Assembly (NCBI GenBank): GCA_001949185.1
Contig: BDGG01000002.1
Span: forward strand, 5,632,448-5,696,447
Reading direction: 5' to 3'
From: Ramazzottius varieornatus
Lineage: Eukaryota > Tardigrada > Eutardigrada > Parachela > Ramazzottiidae
DNA length: 64,000 nucleotides
The notes under the pieces are model-generated. The model did no database searches. It saw only the letters and a list, made by a program, of their open reading frames with translations, and was not told the DNA's origin. This document shows, in pieces, positions 21,149-34,300 of the stretch. The stretch's first letter is position 1. Each line of letters begins with the position of its first letter. The position numbers and the translations under genes are program-made.

Positions 21149-23487
21149 ATGGATTACCACATCTGTTCTGGTGAGTGGCTACGAGACCAGCTGGAACGTC
21201 CCTTCCCTTCTGTCCTGGTCCTGGACTGTCGTTCTCACTGTGATTACCAGAAAGGCCATATTCACACGTCCATTAATGTTACTCTGCCAGCGCTGATGCT
21301 GAAACGTCTCATCAATGGATCCCTCTCAGTTCCCGCTGTGATCAAATGCCAGCAAGCTCGTGATGTTTTCCTGGCTCATTGGAAGACCGACTGCATTTGT
21401 CTCTACGACGAAGCTTCATCAGACCCTCCCATGGATTCGACTAACAGTATTATGAAAACGCTGGGCGAGAAGCTGCGAGCGGAAGGCTGCAAGGTTTTCT
21501 TTCTGGCAGGTAAAGTCACTTCCTCCTACTGCATTTTTCGTTCTCAACCGATGCATCATACCGGTGATTAGCACATTCCGTTAGAGTGTGTCTAGTTTTG
21601 CAGGCTTAAGTGACTAGCAGAACAGACTGAGAGAAGCTTCAACTGATCCGTCGGGAGGACAGAATTTTGAATCCCGATGTAGTGAAGTAGCAATTCTACC
21701 AAGTTAGCAAGGTTCCATTTCGAAAAAGTCACTCTGAACTATGACGCAAGGCTAACAGAGATTCGAAGTTTCCCTTCATGAAGGAACCATAGACCATCGT
21801 CGAGTTTGTGACAAGAATGGCTCAGATTTCGATGAAAAGTTCCATTCAGCAAAATCTGTGAATGTATGACAGCGTAGGTTGCTCCAAGAGATGCTTGTTC
21901 CTGGTTATGGCAAGCAAGCTGAAGCACGCAGTTGCGCGAAGGAGAGCGAGCAGGGTTTGAGAGGAACGGTACACATCGATTTCCAGCCAGCTGAAAGCGG
22001 CTCACTGTGAGGAAGATTGGGATTGAAGGGATGAAGGGATGGGCTTGACGTGTGCACTTATTCTGTATGATCGACTTCGCCTTTGACAATGTCGTAATTC
22101 CACAGGACTTTCCCCGTAAATTGCCTGTTGTTATTAGTCATACAGCGTGAAGTTCATCCCCTTCGATCCAGGGAAAAAAGAAGCTGCACCTCTACCGTTT
22201 CACCACATAGATCAATTTAATCGATACTTTCATATTCAATAAAAATGACATTTACGAGAAATATCTTCCTTATTCCCTGTTCCTGATTTCCAACCTCGTT
22301 TATTTTCAACAATCCCGTCATTCAATAATGTTCTATCTACCGCAACAGTCATGCCGGTTACCTAACTTTAGTGACTGATTATGTTTGTTTGTGATTAGGG
22401 GAGATGGATTAATATCGATTTTTTCTCCAGGTGGATACGAGACGTTCAGCGAATGCTATCCGGACCTGTGCATCGTCACCCAGCCGAATGTGACCGACAA
22501 GGCTGTGTTGGGTCTTCAGAACCTGACCATTGGGATCAGCAGTAGTAACAATGAGATTAACGAGCTGGGCGAATGCGACAGCGGTTTCTCCAAAGACTCC
22601 GACACGCAGCGCGACTCTTGGCACGGTGTCGAGCTCTTCCAGATTCTTCCGCATCTGTACTTGGGCAACGCAGAGACGGCCGGCGATCTCAAGACTCTGC
22701 AAGATCGCAACATTCGCTTCATCCTGAATGTCACACCGAACTTACCCAACGCTTTCGAAACGGAAAAGGATCTGGGCTTCACCTACATGCAGATTCCCAT
22801 CCAAGACTGCCTCGGAGAGAACCTCGCAGCCTACTTCGACGACGCCATTGAGTTCATAGGTTAGTATGGCTCCGAAATTATAGCTTTGTGATTTCAATTA
22901 TTCTGAATGAAATCTCGAAGATGGGCAGACAGCTTAGAAACCGCCTCTCGTATCTGCGTACATGCTCATCGTGCTGAATACGAGTGTTGCGGTGTGCAGG
23001 TTGACGCACAGTTTGCGGATCTTGGCTACTTTACTTCCTGATTGAAGTTTTTGAACGGTTTACTATGTTTTGACCACTCAGACTCAATGAACAGAGCCCT
23101 TCGCACGTTATATGAATCGTTTATACGCACGTTTGTTTTGCAGAGAAAGCTCGTCGCAATAATTTTGGCTGTTTGGTCCACTGTCGCGCTGGGATCAGTC
23201 GTAGCGTTACGGTAACAGTTGCCTATCTCATGCAGAAGTATTCGGTGCCTATGAACAGCGCTTACGATTTCGTCAAACGCAAGAAAGCCAACGTCTCTCC
23301 CAACTTCAACTTCATGGGCCAGTTGCTGGAGTTTGAGCGTCGTCTGAACATCACGGCGAACTGTCGCGCGGTTCCTCAAAGTGCTGACGAAGGTATCCCG
23401 TGGACACCCGAGAAGTCTCCTCTACCTTTAGACGGCGTCTTGGCCGGAAGTCCCACCACTCTTCAGTCCCAACAGGCACAGCTTTGA
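21149..23487 (+). CDS. MKP-3-type dual-specificity MAP kinase phosphatase (DUSP6/7/9)
   Basis: Cytoplasmic phosphatase that inactivates ERK by removing phosphate from Thr and Tyr. Three exons, 21149-21509, 22431-22859 and 23144-23487, give 377 aa (human DUSP6 is 381). The N-terminal rhodanese/CH2 domain contains the kinase-interaction motif [11 protein letters not shown] (basic pair at residues 52-53), which matches DUSP6 LMLRRLQKGNL. The catalytic domain shows [25 protein letters not shown], a general-acid Asp in IPIQDC, and the P-loop HCRAGISRS with catalytic Cys277. It then reads [10 protein letters not shown] and [15 protein letters not shown] as in DUSP6. The fly relative is Mkp3. Intron 1 is about 0.9 kb. 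Family placement is firm; one-to-one orthology to DUSP6, 7 or 9 cannot be decided. Confidence 0.95.
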
Positions 23488-24061
23488 CCAGAACATCACT
23501 AAAGAACGCTATCAGAAGAATATGGTGCGTGAAAGGATGGTTTGACCATATTTGCCGGATGTACTTACGCTTTGTAACTACGGTGAACTTCGTTTCAGGT
23601 TTGGCTTTTCTCCCGAGTTAGGTAAAGTATTGATCAAGTGCCTGCAAAATCTCACCTCCTAAATTAGTCTACTGGCTCAACGTTAAAGTCTGAAAAGCGA
23701 GCATTCTGTCTTCGAGAAGATGCGCTGTTTATGTGTTTCAGTTCCATCTTCACTTCCTTCTTGCACAAGAGTTTGTATTTAGGAATCAGTTTCTTCTTTC
23801 CCTGTTTGGGACTTCAGGCACTACGAAGTACCCAGCGTGTTACTGCTGCATCCTCTTTTCCCTCGACATACTAGCCATGACTTCTTCTTGTGCACAAGAC
23901 CAGTTTTGGTTGAAACGGCTCTCAAGTGGACAACTTTTTGTCCACTGAGTTTTGTAGCTTGATCTAAAACCCCTTTTTGTGTATTCGTGGTTTTACCCTG
24001 AAACTCTTTGCGGGCAGTATTTTTTGCCACATAGTCCTGATTTTGCAGGTAAAAATTACCA

Positions 24062-24067
24062 AATAAA
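24062..24067 (+). promoter_or_regulatory. polyadenylation signal AATAAA, candidate for MKP
   Basis: An AATAAA on the plus strand about 575 nt after the MKP stop codon. Confidence 0.35.
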
Positions 24068-24098
24068 AATTAACAAGTACACAGAATCTCTTTGAAAC

Positions 24099-24104
24099 TT
24101 TATT
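24099..24104 (-). promoter_or_regulatory. polyadenylation signal AATAAA, candidate for eL29
   Basis: A minus-strand AATAAA about 180 nt after the eL29 stop codon. It sits within about 40 bp of the opposing signal, so the two transcripts may overlap at their 3' ends. Confidence 0.45.
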
Positions 24105-24284
24105 TACTGAACCATGGTTCACTGGATAGTTTCCAGTCTGGCGTTCTTAATTCCATCGAAGAGCAAGGTGGAGTCTACTCTAAGCAAGGATGAAACTGCA
24201 TTAGATGACGCATCGTTCTTGATCAGAAGATTCTCATCATCGAGCAGAACGTCGGACGAACAGAGCATTCTGAATAGATATTGT

Positions 24285-24935
24285 CTAATGTCCTGTAACG
24301 GCATGCTTGAGGGCATCGACGGCATGAGTGACCGCTGCCGTTACTCTGCCAATCACCGTTGTGGGAGCAGCGGGCTTATTCTTTCCGGAAATCTGGGCTA
24401 AGATGGCTGTCCTCTTATCCATGTTGTGCTTGACGTGGGCTTTGAGGTTGGCTTTTCTTACGAACCTCAAATTCCTCAGGTACTTAGGATCCACCTGAAA
24501 TGAGTACACAGACCGTGGTTAGTTCTGTGAGGAACACAGAACGGACACGGGAAGGAACAGCAAGATCACGTCGCAGCTAGAAATGCCATCTTATGGGAAC
24601 TCAGTAAGATGGTTCTGCCAGGTGGCGCATATTTCCACTGTCATTGGCTAAAAACGTGCGCCACTTGGAAAAACTTATCCTGACGAGCTTGTTCGGCCTA
24701 GGTCCCGTACTCCTGATGATTCAAACATCGACACAAAATCTTACCCCCTTCTTAACCATGTAGCGGGATGTCTTAGGTCTGTGGATTCCATTGCGATGAT
24801 CCTTTCGGTCTGGAAGATAACTCGAAGCATACAGTCTGCGTTCCGGACGAAGTAGTCTTTCCGTTACACTATAAGACAATCAGGGACGTCGCACTTACTC
24901 TGGTTATGGGCGGTGTGATTCTTCGACTTGGCCAT
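24285..24935 (-). CDS. RPL29: 60S ribosomal protein L29 (eL29)
   Basis: Component of the large cytosolic ribosomal subunit. Three exons, 24899-24935, 24745-24809 and 24285-24494, give 103 aa. The N-terminus MAKSKNHTAHNQ is the family signature, followed by RKDHRNGIHRPKTSRY and GVDPKYLRNLRFVRKANLK (human GVDPKFLRNMRFAKKHNKK). The C-terminal tail of about 45 residues (ending ALKHAVTGH) is alanine-rich, longer than in the short fly protein and shorter than in human. Intron 2 carries a foldback element (copy 4). The first intron splits the codon after Gln12. Confidence 0.95.
24611..24675. repeat. foldback element, copy 4
   Basis: Arms CCAGGTGGCGCAT (24618) and CGTGCGCCACTTGG (ending 24668), inside eL29 intron 2. 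Outer arms are weak. Confidence 0.6.
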
Positions 24936-25728
24936 GTCTGAGTCCTGGAAATAAAGGGAATGCGATCCTCCCGGGAAACCAGAAGATAGGATAAACAGAG
25001 GGGAAGGAAACTTCGCTTCCGATGATGTCGGCAACCTCGACTAAAGTTTCTGCAGTCTGCAAGAACCACAGACAGGTACCGGTGCACCACGAAATTATCC
25101 AGCTGGTGCACACTCGGTCTGCGCAGAGTTTTGGCAAGCCATCCGGTGGTCTATTTGCTAATGAAGACTCGATCTGCTGATTGATTGATTCGATACCCAC
25201 CGTTAATCAATTACTGGATGTCGTAATGTCGAAAGGGTAGCTCTCCCAGCTCGCGATTTCCCCACTGACCGCCACCGAGGACCGAGATGCAGTTCTCCAA
25301 TGCAGGTTAACGGTTTTACTGACAGAATTACGAGACAATCAGTTCGAGTTAGCAACAAACAAGCAAACCAGGATGGAGGATGTACAAGTGAGAAACTGCA
25401 ATAAATTAGTTAGACCTTTGGTATCGCTATTCGCTAGTAGAGGACGAAAGATCCGAGAAGCTAGCTGCCAAACAAAAGCTGTATGAAACGTAAGTTATCA
25501 CACGTTCGTCACATCAAGCAAAGTTCGGGAAACATGATTAAAATGAGAATAGTTTCTTGTGCAGGTCGACGCTGATGAACGGGGAGCCACGTAGGAACTG
25601 CGTAGTCCGCACCATACATTAATAAAAGAATCGACCGGGATCGCGCGACAGCTCGCACCAATCGGCCGCACAGCAAAATATAAAACATTCTGAATGAGAA
25701 TTTTAGCCTGAATTATTACTCGGTATCA
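24936..25728. other. spacer: eL29 upstream region and ACSBG 3' UTR
   Basis: The eL29 promoter and leader and the 3' side of ACSBG share this stretch; both genes are on the minus strand. No coding stretch recognised and no clear TATA element for eL29. Confidence 0.5.
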
Positions 25729-28700
25729 CTACGCCTCGTTCGCCGCGTACAACGCCTCGATAGTCTCACCGTACTTCTTCGCGACATAAGATCGCTTCAG
25801 TTTCATAGTTGGACCTGTAATCACGCAAAATCATTCAACCAGTCTGTCATAACTTATGATACAGCATGTCAATGCAGGCTAGAAGCCTCACCTAGTTCAC
25901 CGCCAGGAATACTGAAGTCAGTCGCCAGGATTTCAAATTTCTGGATGATCTGAGCTCGACTAACTGCCTTCTTGTTAGCAGCTTCTATCCCTTTCTGAAC
26001 CACTGTTTTCAGGCTTTCCAAGTTTCTGGCTTCGTCGACGGTCGTCACGACGGCGCCGCCGCAGTGATCTTTTATCCTATTGAAACCCTAGTTAGCTAAA
26101 CAGAAGTTCATTCAACACGATTTGAAGTACTTCTCACCATTCTTGGGCGGGTTTTGTGAGGCGGTTCAGTGGTTCTCCAGTGTTCATGTCGATGTCGGAC
26201 TTGAGCGTCAGGAGCACGCTGAGAAACTTCCGCTTGTCTCCAATCACCATTGCCTGGCTGATGATTGGCAGTTCAGCTTTCAGATTGTCTTCCAGGGCAA
26301 CGGGTGGGATGTTCTCGCCACCAGCTGTGATGATGAGCTCTTTCAGACGGCCTGTGATGAAGAGGAAGCCATCAGCATCCTTCTTCCCGACGTCTCCTGA
26401 GCGCAAGTATCCTTCGGAGTCCAATGTATCCTCTGTCTTCTCTTTCTGTCCGAGGTAGCCCATGAAGACATGACGACCGTACATGCAGATCTAAAGAGAG
26501 AAAGAAGTGCAACTGGTAATTACAGTTCATGAAAACATAATAAGCAGCTAACTAATTGTAAGGCAAACGATTACGTTCGGAACCACGCTCATGTGACTGG
26601 ACCTACCTCGCCATTTCCATCCGCGTCGGGCTTGTCAATCTTGGTTTTCGCGCCAGGTATTTCCTTACCGGCGGAACCGATTCTGAATGCACCGGCGACG
26701 TTGACGCTATGTGGAGCTGCGAGACAAAACCAGTTCATCATACAGCTAGCAAGGCGTTGACCAAACAGTAGAAATGACGTAAACGGCTAAGATCAACAGA
26801 GTATCGCGTAAAATCATCTATAACCAAACTCACCGGAACATTCGCTCATGCCGTAAATGTCGTAGACCGGGATGTCCAACGACAGGAAGAACTCCTGAGT
26901 TTCCTTCATTAGCGGCGCAGCACCGCTGCATGTGAACCGACATCGATCCAGTCCAAGAGCTTGACGAACCTTCTTGAAAACCAGCGCATTAGCGATCGTC
27001 CATCCGAATGGTGTGGATTCCCTGCAAAGAGAACGTCATGTGAAAAAGAACCACCTCTATAGTTACACCTATCGTGCATCATACCCCTTCATTTTGCTAT
27101 AGTTGCCTCGAAGACCGATATCTTTTGCCCATTTGGTCACGGACTGTTTGAGCCCGCTGTTCTGCTTGCCGGCAGCTCGCATTTTCTCCTCCATCTTCTC
27201 CCACACTCGGGGTACTCCAATCATGGCGGTCGGACGGGCTTCCTTCAGGGTATCCACCAAGGTTCCTTTCAGAGCATCGGGCTGGCAGAAGTACACCACA
27301 CCACCCCCGGTAATGGGCAAGTACAGGTCAGTCATTTGAGCTGCTACGTGGCTGAGCGGAAGGTAACTGACGAACACGTCGTTCTTGTCTAGGGCCACCA
27401 TTTTCGTGGCTTGCTTCGCTGTCCAGATGAGGTTGTCGTGGCTGAGCATAGCACCTTTCGGGTTACCGGTAGTACCTGAAACAAATCCCACTATTCTAGA
27501 CACATTCACCCAATTTGACAACGATAACATTTGTCCTTATTATCGATTTGCGAATATGACATCTTGACAAATCAACACGACGAGATCGCTCTCCCAAGTG
27601 GCGCACTTTTCAATCAATAACAGTGTAAAAGTGCGCCACTGGCTTACACAATCTCGTCCAGTTTGTTTGCGAGCTACCATATTTCGAGAAAACTATTTCA
27701 ATACAATTACAATAGCCCCTCTCAAAAGTCATTTTGATCAGGCAGAATTTGTCAGAAAGACAGTACCGGAGGTGTAGATTATCGTGCAACATTTGTTTGG
27801 CGCGATATTGGCCTGTCGCTCTTCGAGGCGAGTGTCAGGAAGACTAGCCCCAAACTTCATGAGTTCTTCCCAGCTGTACACGTTGGGGTAAGACTGCGCT
27901 GGCTTGCCCATATACTGGACAACGGCTTTCAGCTCGGGCAACTGATCGCGAATTTGCAGAATTTTCTGAAGCTGCTTGTCATCTTCCACCACGACGATGT
28001 TCATTCGGGCATCTGTGGCATTGTACAGACAAGCCTCGGGCGTGTTCGTGGTATAAATGCCCACGGCGAGACCACTACAAAAGAGTAAAAACATGACTAA
28101 CTAGGACAGCTTGATACCACGAAGTGACCAAGAGATTTTTACCCGGCAAAGATGGCTCCGATATCGGAAATGAACCACTCAGGCGCATTGAAACCCATGA
28201 TGCCGACTGCGTGGAAAGGTTCAAGACCCAGGAAGATGAAGCCTTTCGCGGCAGTTCGAACTTCGTTCAGGTAGTCGGTGTACGTCCAAGTTTTCCACAC
28301 GCCATCTCGCTTCACCTTCATGGCAGGACCTTCCGGGTTCGCTTGGACGGTGTTGGTGAACCAGGACATAACCGTCTCGGGCTGAGTAACCTTATCCTGA
28401 GGTTCCCTATAGACAAACCGATCATTTAGGTCAACTATCTAATTGGAATCTGGGCCGGTAATCCTCGACAAGATCGTTTGTCCAAGTGGCACACGCTTTC
28501 ATCTGAGAACAGCAAAACAAGTGCTACTTGGTGAAACAATCTTGTCGACTGCCTTTGCCGAGTGAAGTCTGTTAAGAGTTCTATCCTCTGAACTGTGGAC
28601 CTGACGCTAGACTCAACAGGAATCGCCGAATCATTGTCTTACGCTCCGAATCGAAGTTTAACTGCTCCGTCGGGCTCGATGGTGGAAAAGGAATCCGCCG

Positions 28701-29003
28701 GTGCCAAGAGCGGAAAATGGTCGCCCACTACTCCATCTCCGTTCACATGCACCAGGGATCCATGAATGTGCTTGGACACTCCATTGATTGGCCGTGAGTG
28801 CAGTTCCGCTTTGGGGGAAGCGTTGTCAGGGAGCCTAATAAGCAAGAAGCATAAATAATTATCTGTAATTTAGGCATGAAGAACAGCCGTAAGTCCACAG
28901 GAGATGACTTTATGCCGTAAAAAGTAACTGCTTTTCATTCACTCACGCCATCCTTTTACACAAATGAAATTACTCACGTGATCTTTGCAATTTCCACTGT
29001 CAT
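25729..29003 (-). CDS. Bubblegum-family long-chain acyl-CoA synthetase (ACSBG)
   Basis: Activates long and very long chain fatty acids: fatty acid + ATP + CoA gives acyl-CoA + AMP + PPi. Eleven exons: 28978-29003, 28643-28834, 28143-28406, 27767-28074, 27085-27475, 26834-27021, 26607-26716, 26138-26490, 25892-26076, 25729-25814, in phase throughout to 700 aa (ten junction-checked segments; any further exon would be untranslated). The AMP-binding P-loop [14 protein letters not shown] spans a splice site. [11 protein letters not shown] is motif A5, and [19 protein letters not shown] with [17 protein letters not shown] are the adenylation signatures; the bubblegum class has GGEN here. The early block [20 protein letters not shown] is also typical. 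The C-terminus [19 protein letters not shown] matches the family end. Foldback elements lie in two introns (copies 5 and 6). Confidence 0.95.
27579..27658. repeat. foldback element, copy 5
   Basis: Inner arms CCAAGTGGCGCACTTTT (27594) and AAAAGTGCGCCACT, nearly perfect over 15 bp. Outer arms GACGAGAT (27579-27586) and ATCTCGTC (27651-27658) are perfect. It lies in an ACSBG intron. Confidence 0.7.
28465..28548. repeat. foldback element, copy 6
   Basis: Outer arms TCGACAAGAT (28465-28474) and ATCTTGTCGA (28539-28548) are a perfect 10 bp inverted repeat. The inner arms CCAAGTGGCACAC and GTGCTACTTGG have diverged. It lies in an ACSBG intron. Confidence 0.7.
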
Positions 29004-31325
29004 ATTGGAACGATTTCACGAAAGTCGAAGTATGTTTTCAATGTCTGCAGCTTTCAGAAGGAAAATTCGTCTGAAAAAAAACACAGAACATACAGTCAGC
29101 GGCACGCACAGCTAGCACATTCCATCGCAGACGGAAGTCGGGTTAGGGCATGTGCCGCTGAACACAAGGCCTATTTCTTCCACAACAAATCGATCTAAGG
29201 CGAAAAAGCCGACATACTGTAATCGATGAGTAAAGCTATCACACCCTCCTCGACGTCCACTAGTCACAACTCTGTCGTTATTAATTCAAACGAACAACAA
29301 TCGATGCCCTCCAATAAAGAAGCAAACCGAGGTGCTGTGCTATCGTCTGATGTAAGAAGAAGCGCCGAGGAAGTTTCGAATGTGTCGGTTGGATGTGCCT
29401 CAGACTGCGAAGGAAAAGCGCGACTTCGCAGTTCGTACTCACGCGACAAACAACGTCATTAAATTTTTGCAGACAATCTTCTGGCGTAGTACTATGCCGT
29501 CGTCTGAGACAGCTCAGTATTGATCGTGGCCTGCCTGAAGTCGAAAGCTATTTGCGAGGTTTCTTAGGTAAGACTTCCTATTTAGAAGTTCTCAAAATAG
29601 CTCGATCTGCGCAGGGCTGCATGTGATGTGCGCTTGATGATTCCAAGCCATTGACATTTGGTAATAAGCAGGCCGAGCTGGAAACTAAGATACTCATACC
29701 GTTGAACATCAGCAACCAACCCTGAAATCCCCTCTGGAAATTCAGAATCCTGATGGAACCTAATGTTCTCCAGCATGCATGCGCATGCAGCGACGCTGTA
29801 TATCGACTCAGGCTTTCCGCTTACAAAACTGAAGGTTGCTGTAAGCAGGATTGCTCCAGCCGGATGTGAGTCTCACATGGGAGCTTGTGCCTGTAGTGGT
29901 TGTTTGCGCTTACCTGCTTCGAGAAACTAAGAATACAAGCAGAGGATCATCATCAGGATATCTGACTACAACTGGCCTGACTTAACTAGGCCACTTCCGC
30001 TTCACCAACGCCCCCACACAACATAATTATTGGAAATCAAAAATTGCAGCACGTACCTGCGATCTGGTGGCTTTGTTCAAAGGTTAATGCAAGCAAACTC
30101 TCCAGAGTACAGCTCGACACTTGCGTCCACGGATCCGATGAGCGTCCACGTCCTCAATCCGCATCAACTTCCGAGAAGGAGGGCAGAGTCCAGGCCTTTA
30201 GATTACCAGACTGACCAGTCGTTCGCTTTGGCACGGAGTACTCTGCCGACGCTCTTCGTAAGATAACCGCACACTGAAGCAACTGATCTTTCGGAGGGAT
30301 CTCCTGTCGGCTTCTAAATTCCACTTCGCAGGGAAGAGAACTTCAACTTTAGCGATCCAAACGATTCAGATTTCAGAATAATTTTCCCAGTGCGGGTGAA
30401 TCAGTGAGTCATCCATTCCCCGCCTCCCACGTCATAGAGCAGACAGAGAGTCAGACAGGAACATTTCGTAGCATTGGGTGTGGTCGCTGGCGTCACCGAC
30501 GTGGAACCAAGGGTACGGTAGTGCTTTGTTTTGGTGGTGCAGCGATATGGAGTACAGCGATTTGACAGTAGGCACGTAGGGGGCAGCTACGATTCGTGAT
30601 TGGTCAAAGGGCGGATAGCCCAAACGGCCCTGAGGTCAGCTGTACGTACGTACGTACGGTTCAGGCAAAAAATTTCCCCCCTGATTTTAATTTCCACTTT
30701 GTTGTGGTCCTCATTTCCGAGTGTGCTTTCGTCGCGCGCTCCATCCGCACTCCAGCCTCTCCTCCATCTTCTTCGTGGCAGAACAAAGGGGTCAGTGTTT
30801 TGTCCTGCACCTCGAGTGATGTCGCTGCTTTTGCAAGATCGTGATCGGATGATACCGGATGATTTATGAGGATCTGCAGTGTGACACCTTCGCTCCCCCA
30901 TTAACGTTCGCAAGGAAATCGCCGTCTGGATAATCCGGCTCATCGTGTCTCCCGTTTGTACCTTTGGAAAATTACTGGAAAATAATACAACACTTGTACG
31001 TTGCAAAATCGACATGACGCTGCCATGTAGCACGAGCGTACATCGATAACCGTGAGTTAGTCGACCGACTAGTGGTGCATTAACGATCGTGTCTTGATCT
31101 CCAAGCTCGTTTGTCTTTGCGCTAAGCCTGTCTTCTGCACATTTTCCAGCGCCATCAAGGTCTCGACTTATGATGCGGACAGGACAAAGGAACTAGCCGT
31201 GTTTGTCCAGTTTCTTTATCGCTGTATGTACAGTGTACCTTGAGCCATAGCTGCGCCACCGAAAGTGGGGGATAATTTGTAATATTATATTTAATATGGT
31301 ATTTTATTTTTGGGTAGGATGAGAC
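29004..31325. other. divergent 2.3 kb spacer, ACSBG / prominin
   Basis: Contains the upstream regions of both genes and a (TACG)n run at 30642-30658. Short open frames on both strands (for example plus strand 29226-29462 and minus strand 30587-31033) have no recognisable family. Confidence 0.5.
30642..30658. repeat. short (TACG)n microsatellite
   Basis: About four uninterrupted TACG units in the prominin upstream spacer. Confidence 0.6.
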
Positions 31326-34300
31326 ATGGATCACCGCGGGCTCTTTTTTGTCCTCCTGTTTTGCTGTTGTTGTTCTTGGAACTTCAGCCATAGTCTCGTC
31401 CTAACTAACGAATCAAAATCGGCGATCCCCGTTGGTTACACACGGTATGAATCAGACGTGCGCTACGCGTCTAACAACGGGTCAAGACGTTACGATGATG
31501 GTCGAGGAATGTATCCGTTGTATGCTCTCACGGATCTCTTCGTCAACTTTGTTGGCAGCGACCTCAAGAAAGACATCCCTAACGGTTAGTACACTGCACC
31601 TACCCACTCATATGGAACTTGCGCAAACAAACTCGCAAGCTTGTTTCTCCAAGTGGCGCGAGGTTTCGGCCAAAAACACTGAAACCGTGCGCCACTTGGG
31701 AAAAATCTGACGGGCTCCTGTAATTATGCTAACAGTGTCCTTATCTTACTATTTGTATATTTTGGCCTGGTTGGGGAGAGTTAAGGCTTTAGGATAATCC
31801 ACAAGGAAGCGCTATGCGAAATTAATGACCCGATTGGTAGGAATGGTCAGACAGCCGCGAAGAAGAGATACCGATGGTAGGAACGCGCCACTTCGCACGT
31901 TTCTAACAGAAGAGATTACACTGTTATAGATCGAACTTTGAGCCTTTTTAAAGTGTCAAAACAGTCTCTAGGATGGAATGTGGGCTTCAGTTTGCTTCCG
32001 TCTCCCCGCGCTCTCAAGTCAACACAAAAAGAGGGTCGAGTCGTAAGCCGCAAATCTCTTTGTGAGGCTATATTTCCGATGTGCTGCAGTGTTTACTTTT
32101 GAGTGTCTTATTCTGGCAGATTGGCAGAGTGTTTGGACGGCCCTATAAGACACTTGAGCTCCTTCACTTCAAACGACCCCAAAACAGCGCTGAACTGTGG
32201 CCCGACCAAACGCTGAAGTGTCCGCAAGGCCGTGAGACCAATATTTCTCACAAAACTCTTGGTTACAGCACACACAAGTCCCATCTCTTTTTCCGTGAAA
32301 CACTCGATCGACTTGTGCTGTCGAGTGTCGACTGTTTAGAGCACAGCTAGCATGTCACACTCGGAACGATAATTGACCGGTGTGGTCTCTTGGTCAAATC
32401 GATATGGCTTCCTGCCACGTTCGAGAAGTCTTTATATCGATTTGACCACATAACACACTGACCAGTTTGGGTAATATCTAATCGATAAAGGGAATACATG
32501 TAATATGGAACGGGTCGATATTTTGTTAGATGAAAAGGGGGTTGAATAGGGAAGATAAATACCGGCGACCTCAAAAGGAAGAAGGGTCCCAATTTGTATT
32601 ACACTGTTGGGCATAATTCGAGCTTTTAAAATTCCGGAATGAGATGTTCCCACGACAGTCACTTCAAATTATTCTGTTTACTTTAATTTGCCTATCGTAT
32701 ATTCCAGGCATACATATGCCCGAACACAAGCGGCCACATTTTTGACATGCGTGGAGGAGCGAGTCATTTTTCGATGAATTTGGCGTGGCTTTGAACTTTG
32801 CTAGCGATCGTGCATAGCCGAATTAAAAGTTGAACGAGATTTTGAGATCAATGAGCGGCTTGTTCTTTACCGGACAGGTGACATCATTAGAGAACCTTGA
32901 GCTTTACATTCGTGCGACTGACAACTTGTCTTTGAAAGTAGAAAATTTTGCAAAAAGAGATTTACAGTCAACATCGTAGAAAAGTTGATAAAAATAATTA
33001 TTAATTTAATTTTGTTTCCTGTTTCATTACGTTTCTTATGAGTGTGTCGGTGGACTAAGTCAGGGACTTAATCCGCGGTTATGGACAAGACAGATTGTGG
33101 GTTAATGGGTGTGGCGGTGAGAAAGGTAAACAAGGAACAAGAAATAAACCAGTCCTATGTGGCGATCTGCAAACAAATGACTCGTGCTCGTCCATGAAGA
33201 GGTCTTTTGGACTCTGATACTCTATATTCATGTAGAACTGAGAAGCGCGAGAAAAATGTTTCTGAAGTTATCTACTTTTCAAACGAGCTTTGCAGTGTCT
33301 TGCTACAGTCTTAAGCGCTGGTTCGAGCATAGGACGTATGAGAACGGCAATATTCATACTTCCGTTGTCATTGTTTACTTGACGTTTGTCACAACGTTAG
33401 GCGTAATTTTGCTGCGAAATTGACGAATGTCCTTTAGTTGTTCACGCAATTATATCTGTTGATATTAAAGTCTCTATCAGCCTAAAGCCTGAGCCGTTGG
33501 AGAAGTGATCTCATCAGAACCATGTTGAAAAAGCGGGAATTGTAAGTTCGTTAGTTCGCTCGTCAAAACATAACCGAAGGCTGCTGCTGAAGATGTGCTT
33601 ATGTACCGGAAATTCAAATATGCGACAGTGAAGCAACGGCAGAGAGATTAGATTGCAACAAACAAATAAACAAGCAGTCTCGTATAGAAATATGTGTCAG
33701 AGAATCAGAGTACAAGAAGCCATGTTGTTTGTTCTTCCCGGATAACATTGCTTAATAGGTAGCTCGTTTTCGAATTTTTACTTTCCCAGATTTGGTTAAT
33801 GTACGATATTTGCAAAAATGGGTTGAAGAACTTTGGCATCGTTGATGAAAGGGCGTTTTTGCCTGTGGCCGTTTTAGTTCCGTATAGCGCGCTGACGGTT
33901 TTTCGTTCTTTTTTACAGACTTGTTGCCCTCGACTGACGGAAATATCGGAAACTATTACGACTATACAAAAGAGGTTTGTACATGCTCAAAGACTTGATA
34001 CGGTTGTTACTTCCGGCGAGAGTTCCGGCTCAATCATGACGCCGACGTTTTCTTTCCTTAATTACTACCCGTTTAACACGATCCGCTCGTTTTCTGGTGA
34101 TCGTTGCTTCTTGTGTTATATAGTGGCTGAAATGGGAGCAAGGTGTGACCATCTGTGCGGGCATTGGTGTGGCGCTGGCCATCTTAGTGCCGTTAATTGG
34201 TCTCATCTTTTGCTGTTGCCGCTGTTGTGGTCGTTGTGGTTCTACACCGGAAAAGTACGGCAAACGAAGCGATCCGTGCCATTGCGGAACCCTGACTGCT

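Larger units (their letters stand above)
23488..24284. other. convergent 3' spacer, MKP / eL29
   Basis: Holds the 3' UTRs of both genes and oppositely oriented AATAAA signals. No other feature seen. Confidence 0.6.

Noticed and set aside
29226-29462. 78-codon plus-strand open frame upstream of prominin
   Set aside because: Ser/Asn-rich with no splice continuation or recognisable domain; mirrored by an opposite-strand frame, so not supported as a gene.
30587-31033. 148-codon minus-strand open frame in the prominin upstream spacer
   Set aside because: Arg/Ser-rich, no family, spans the TACG microsatellite; probably not coding.
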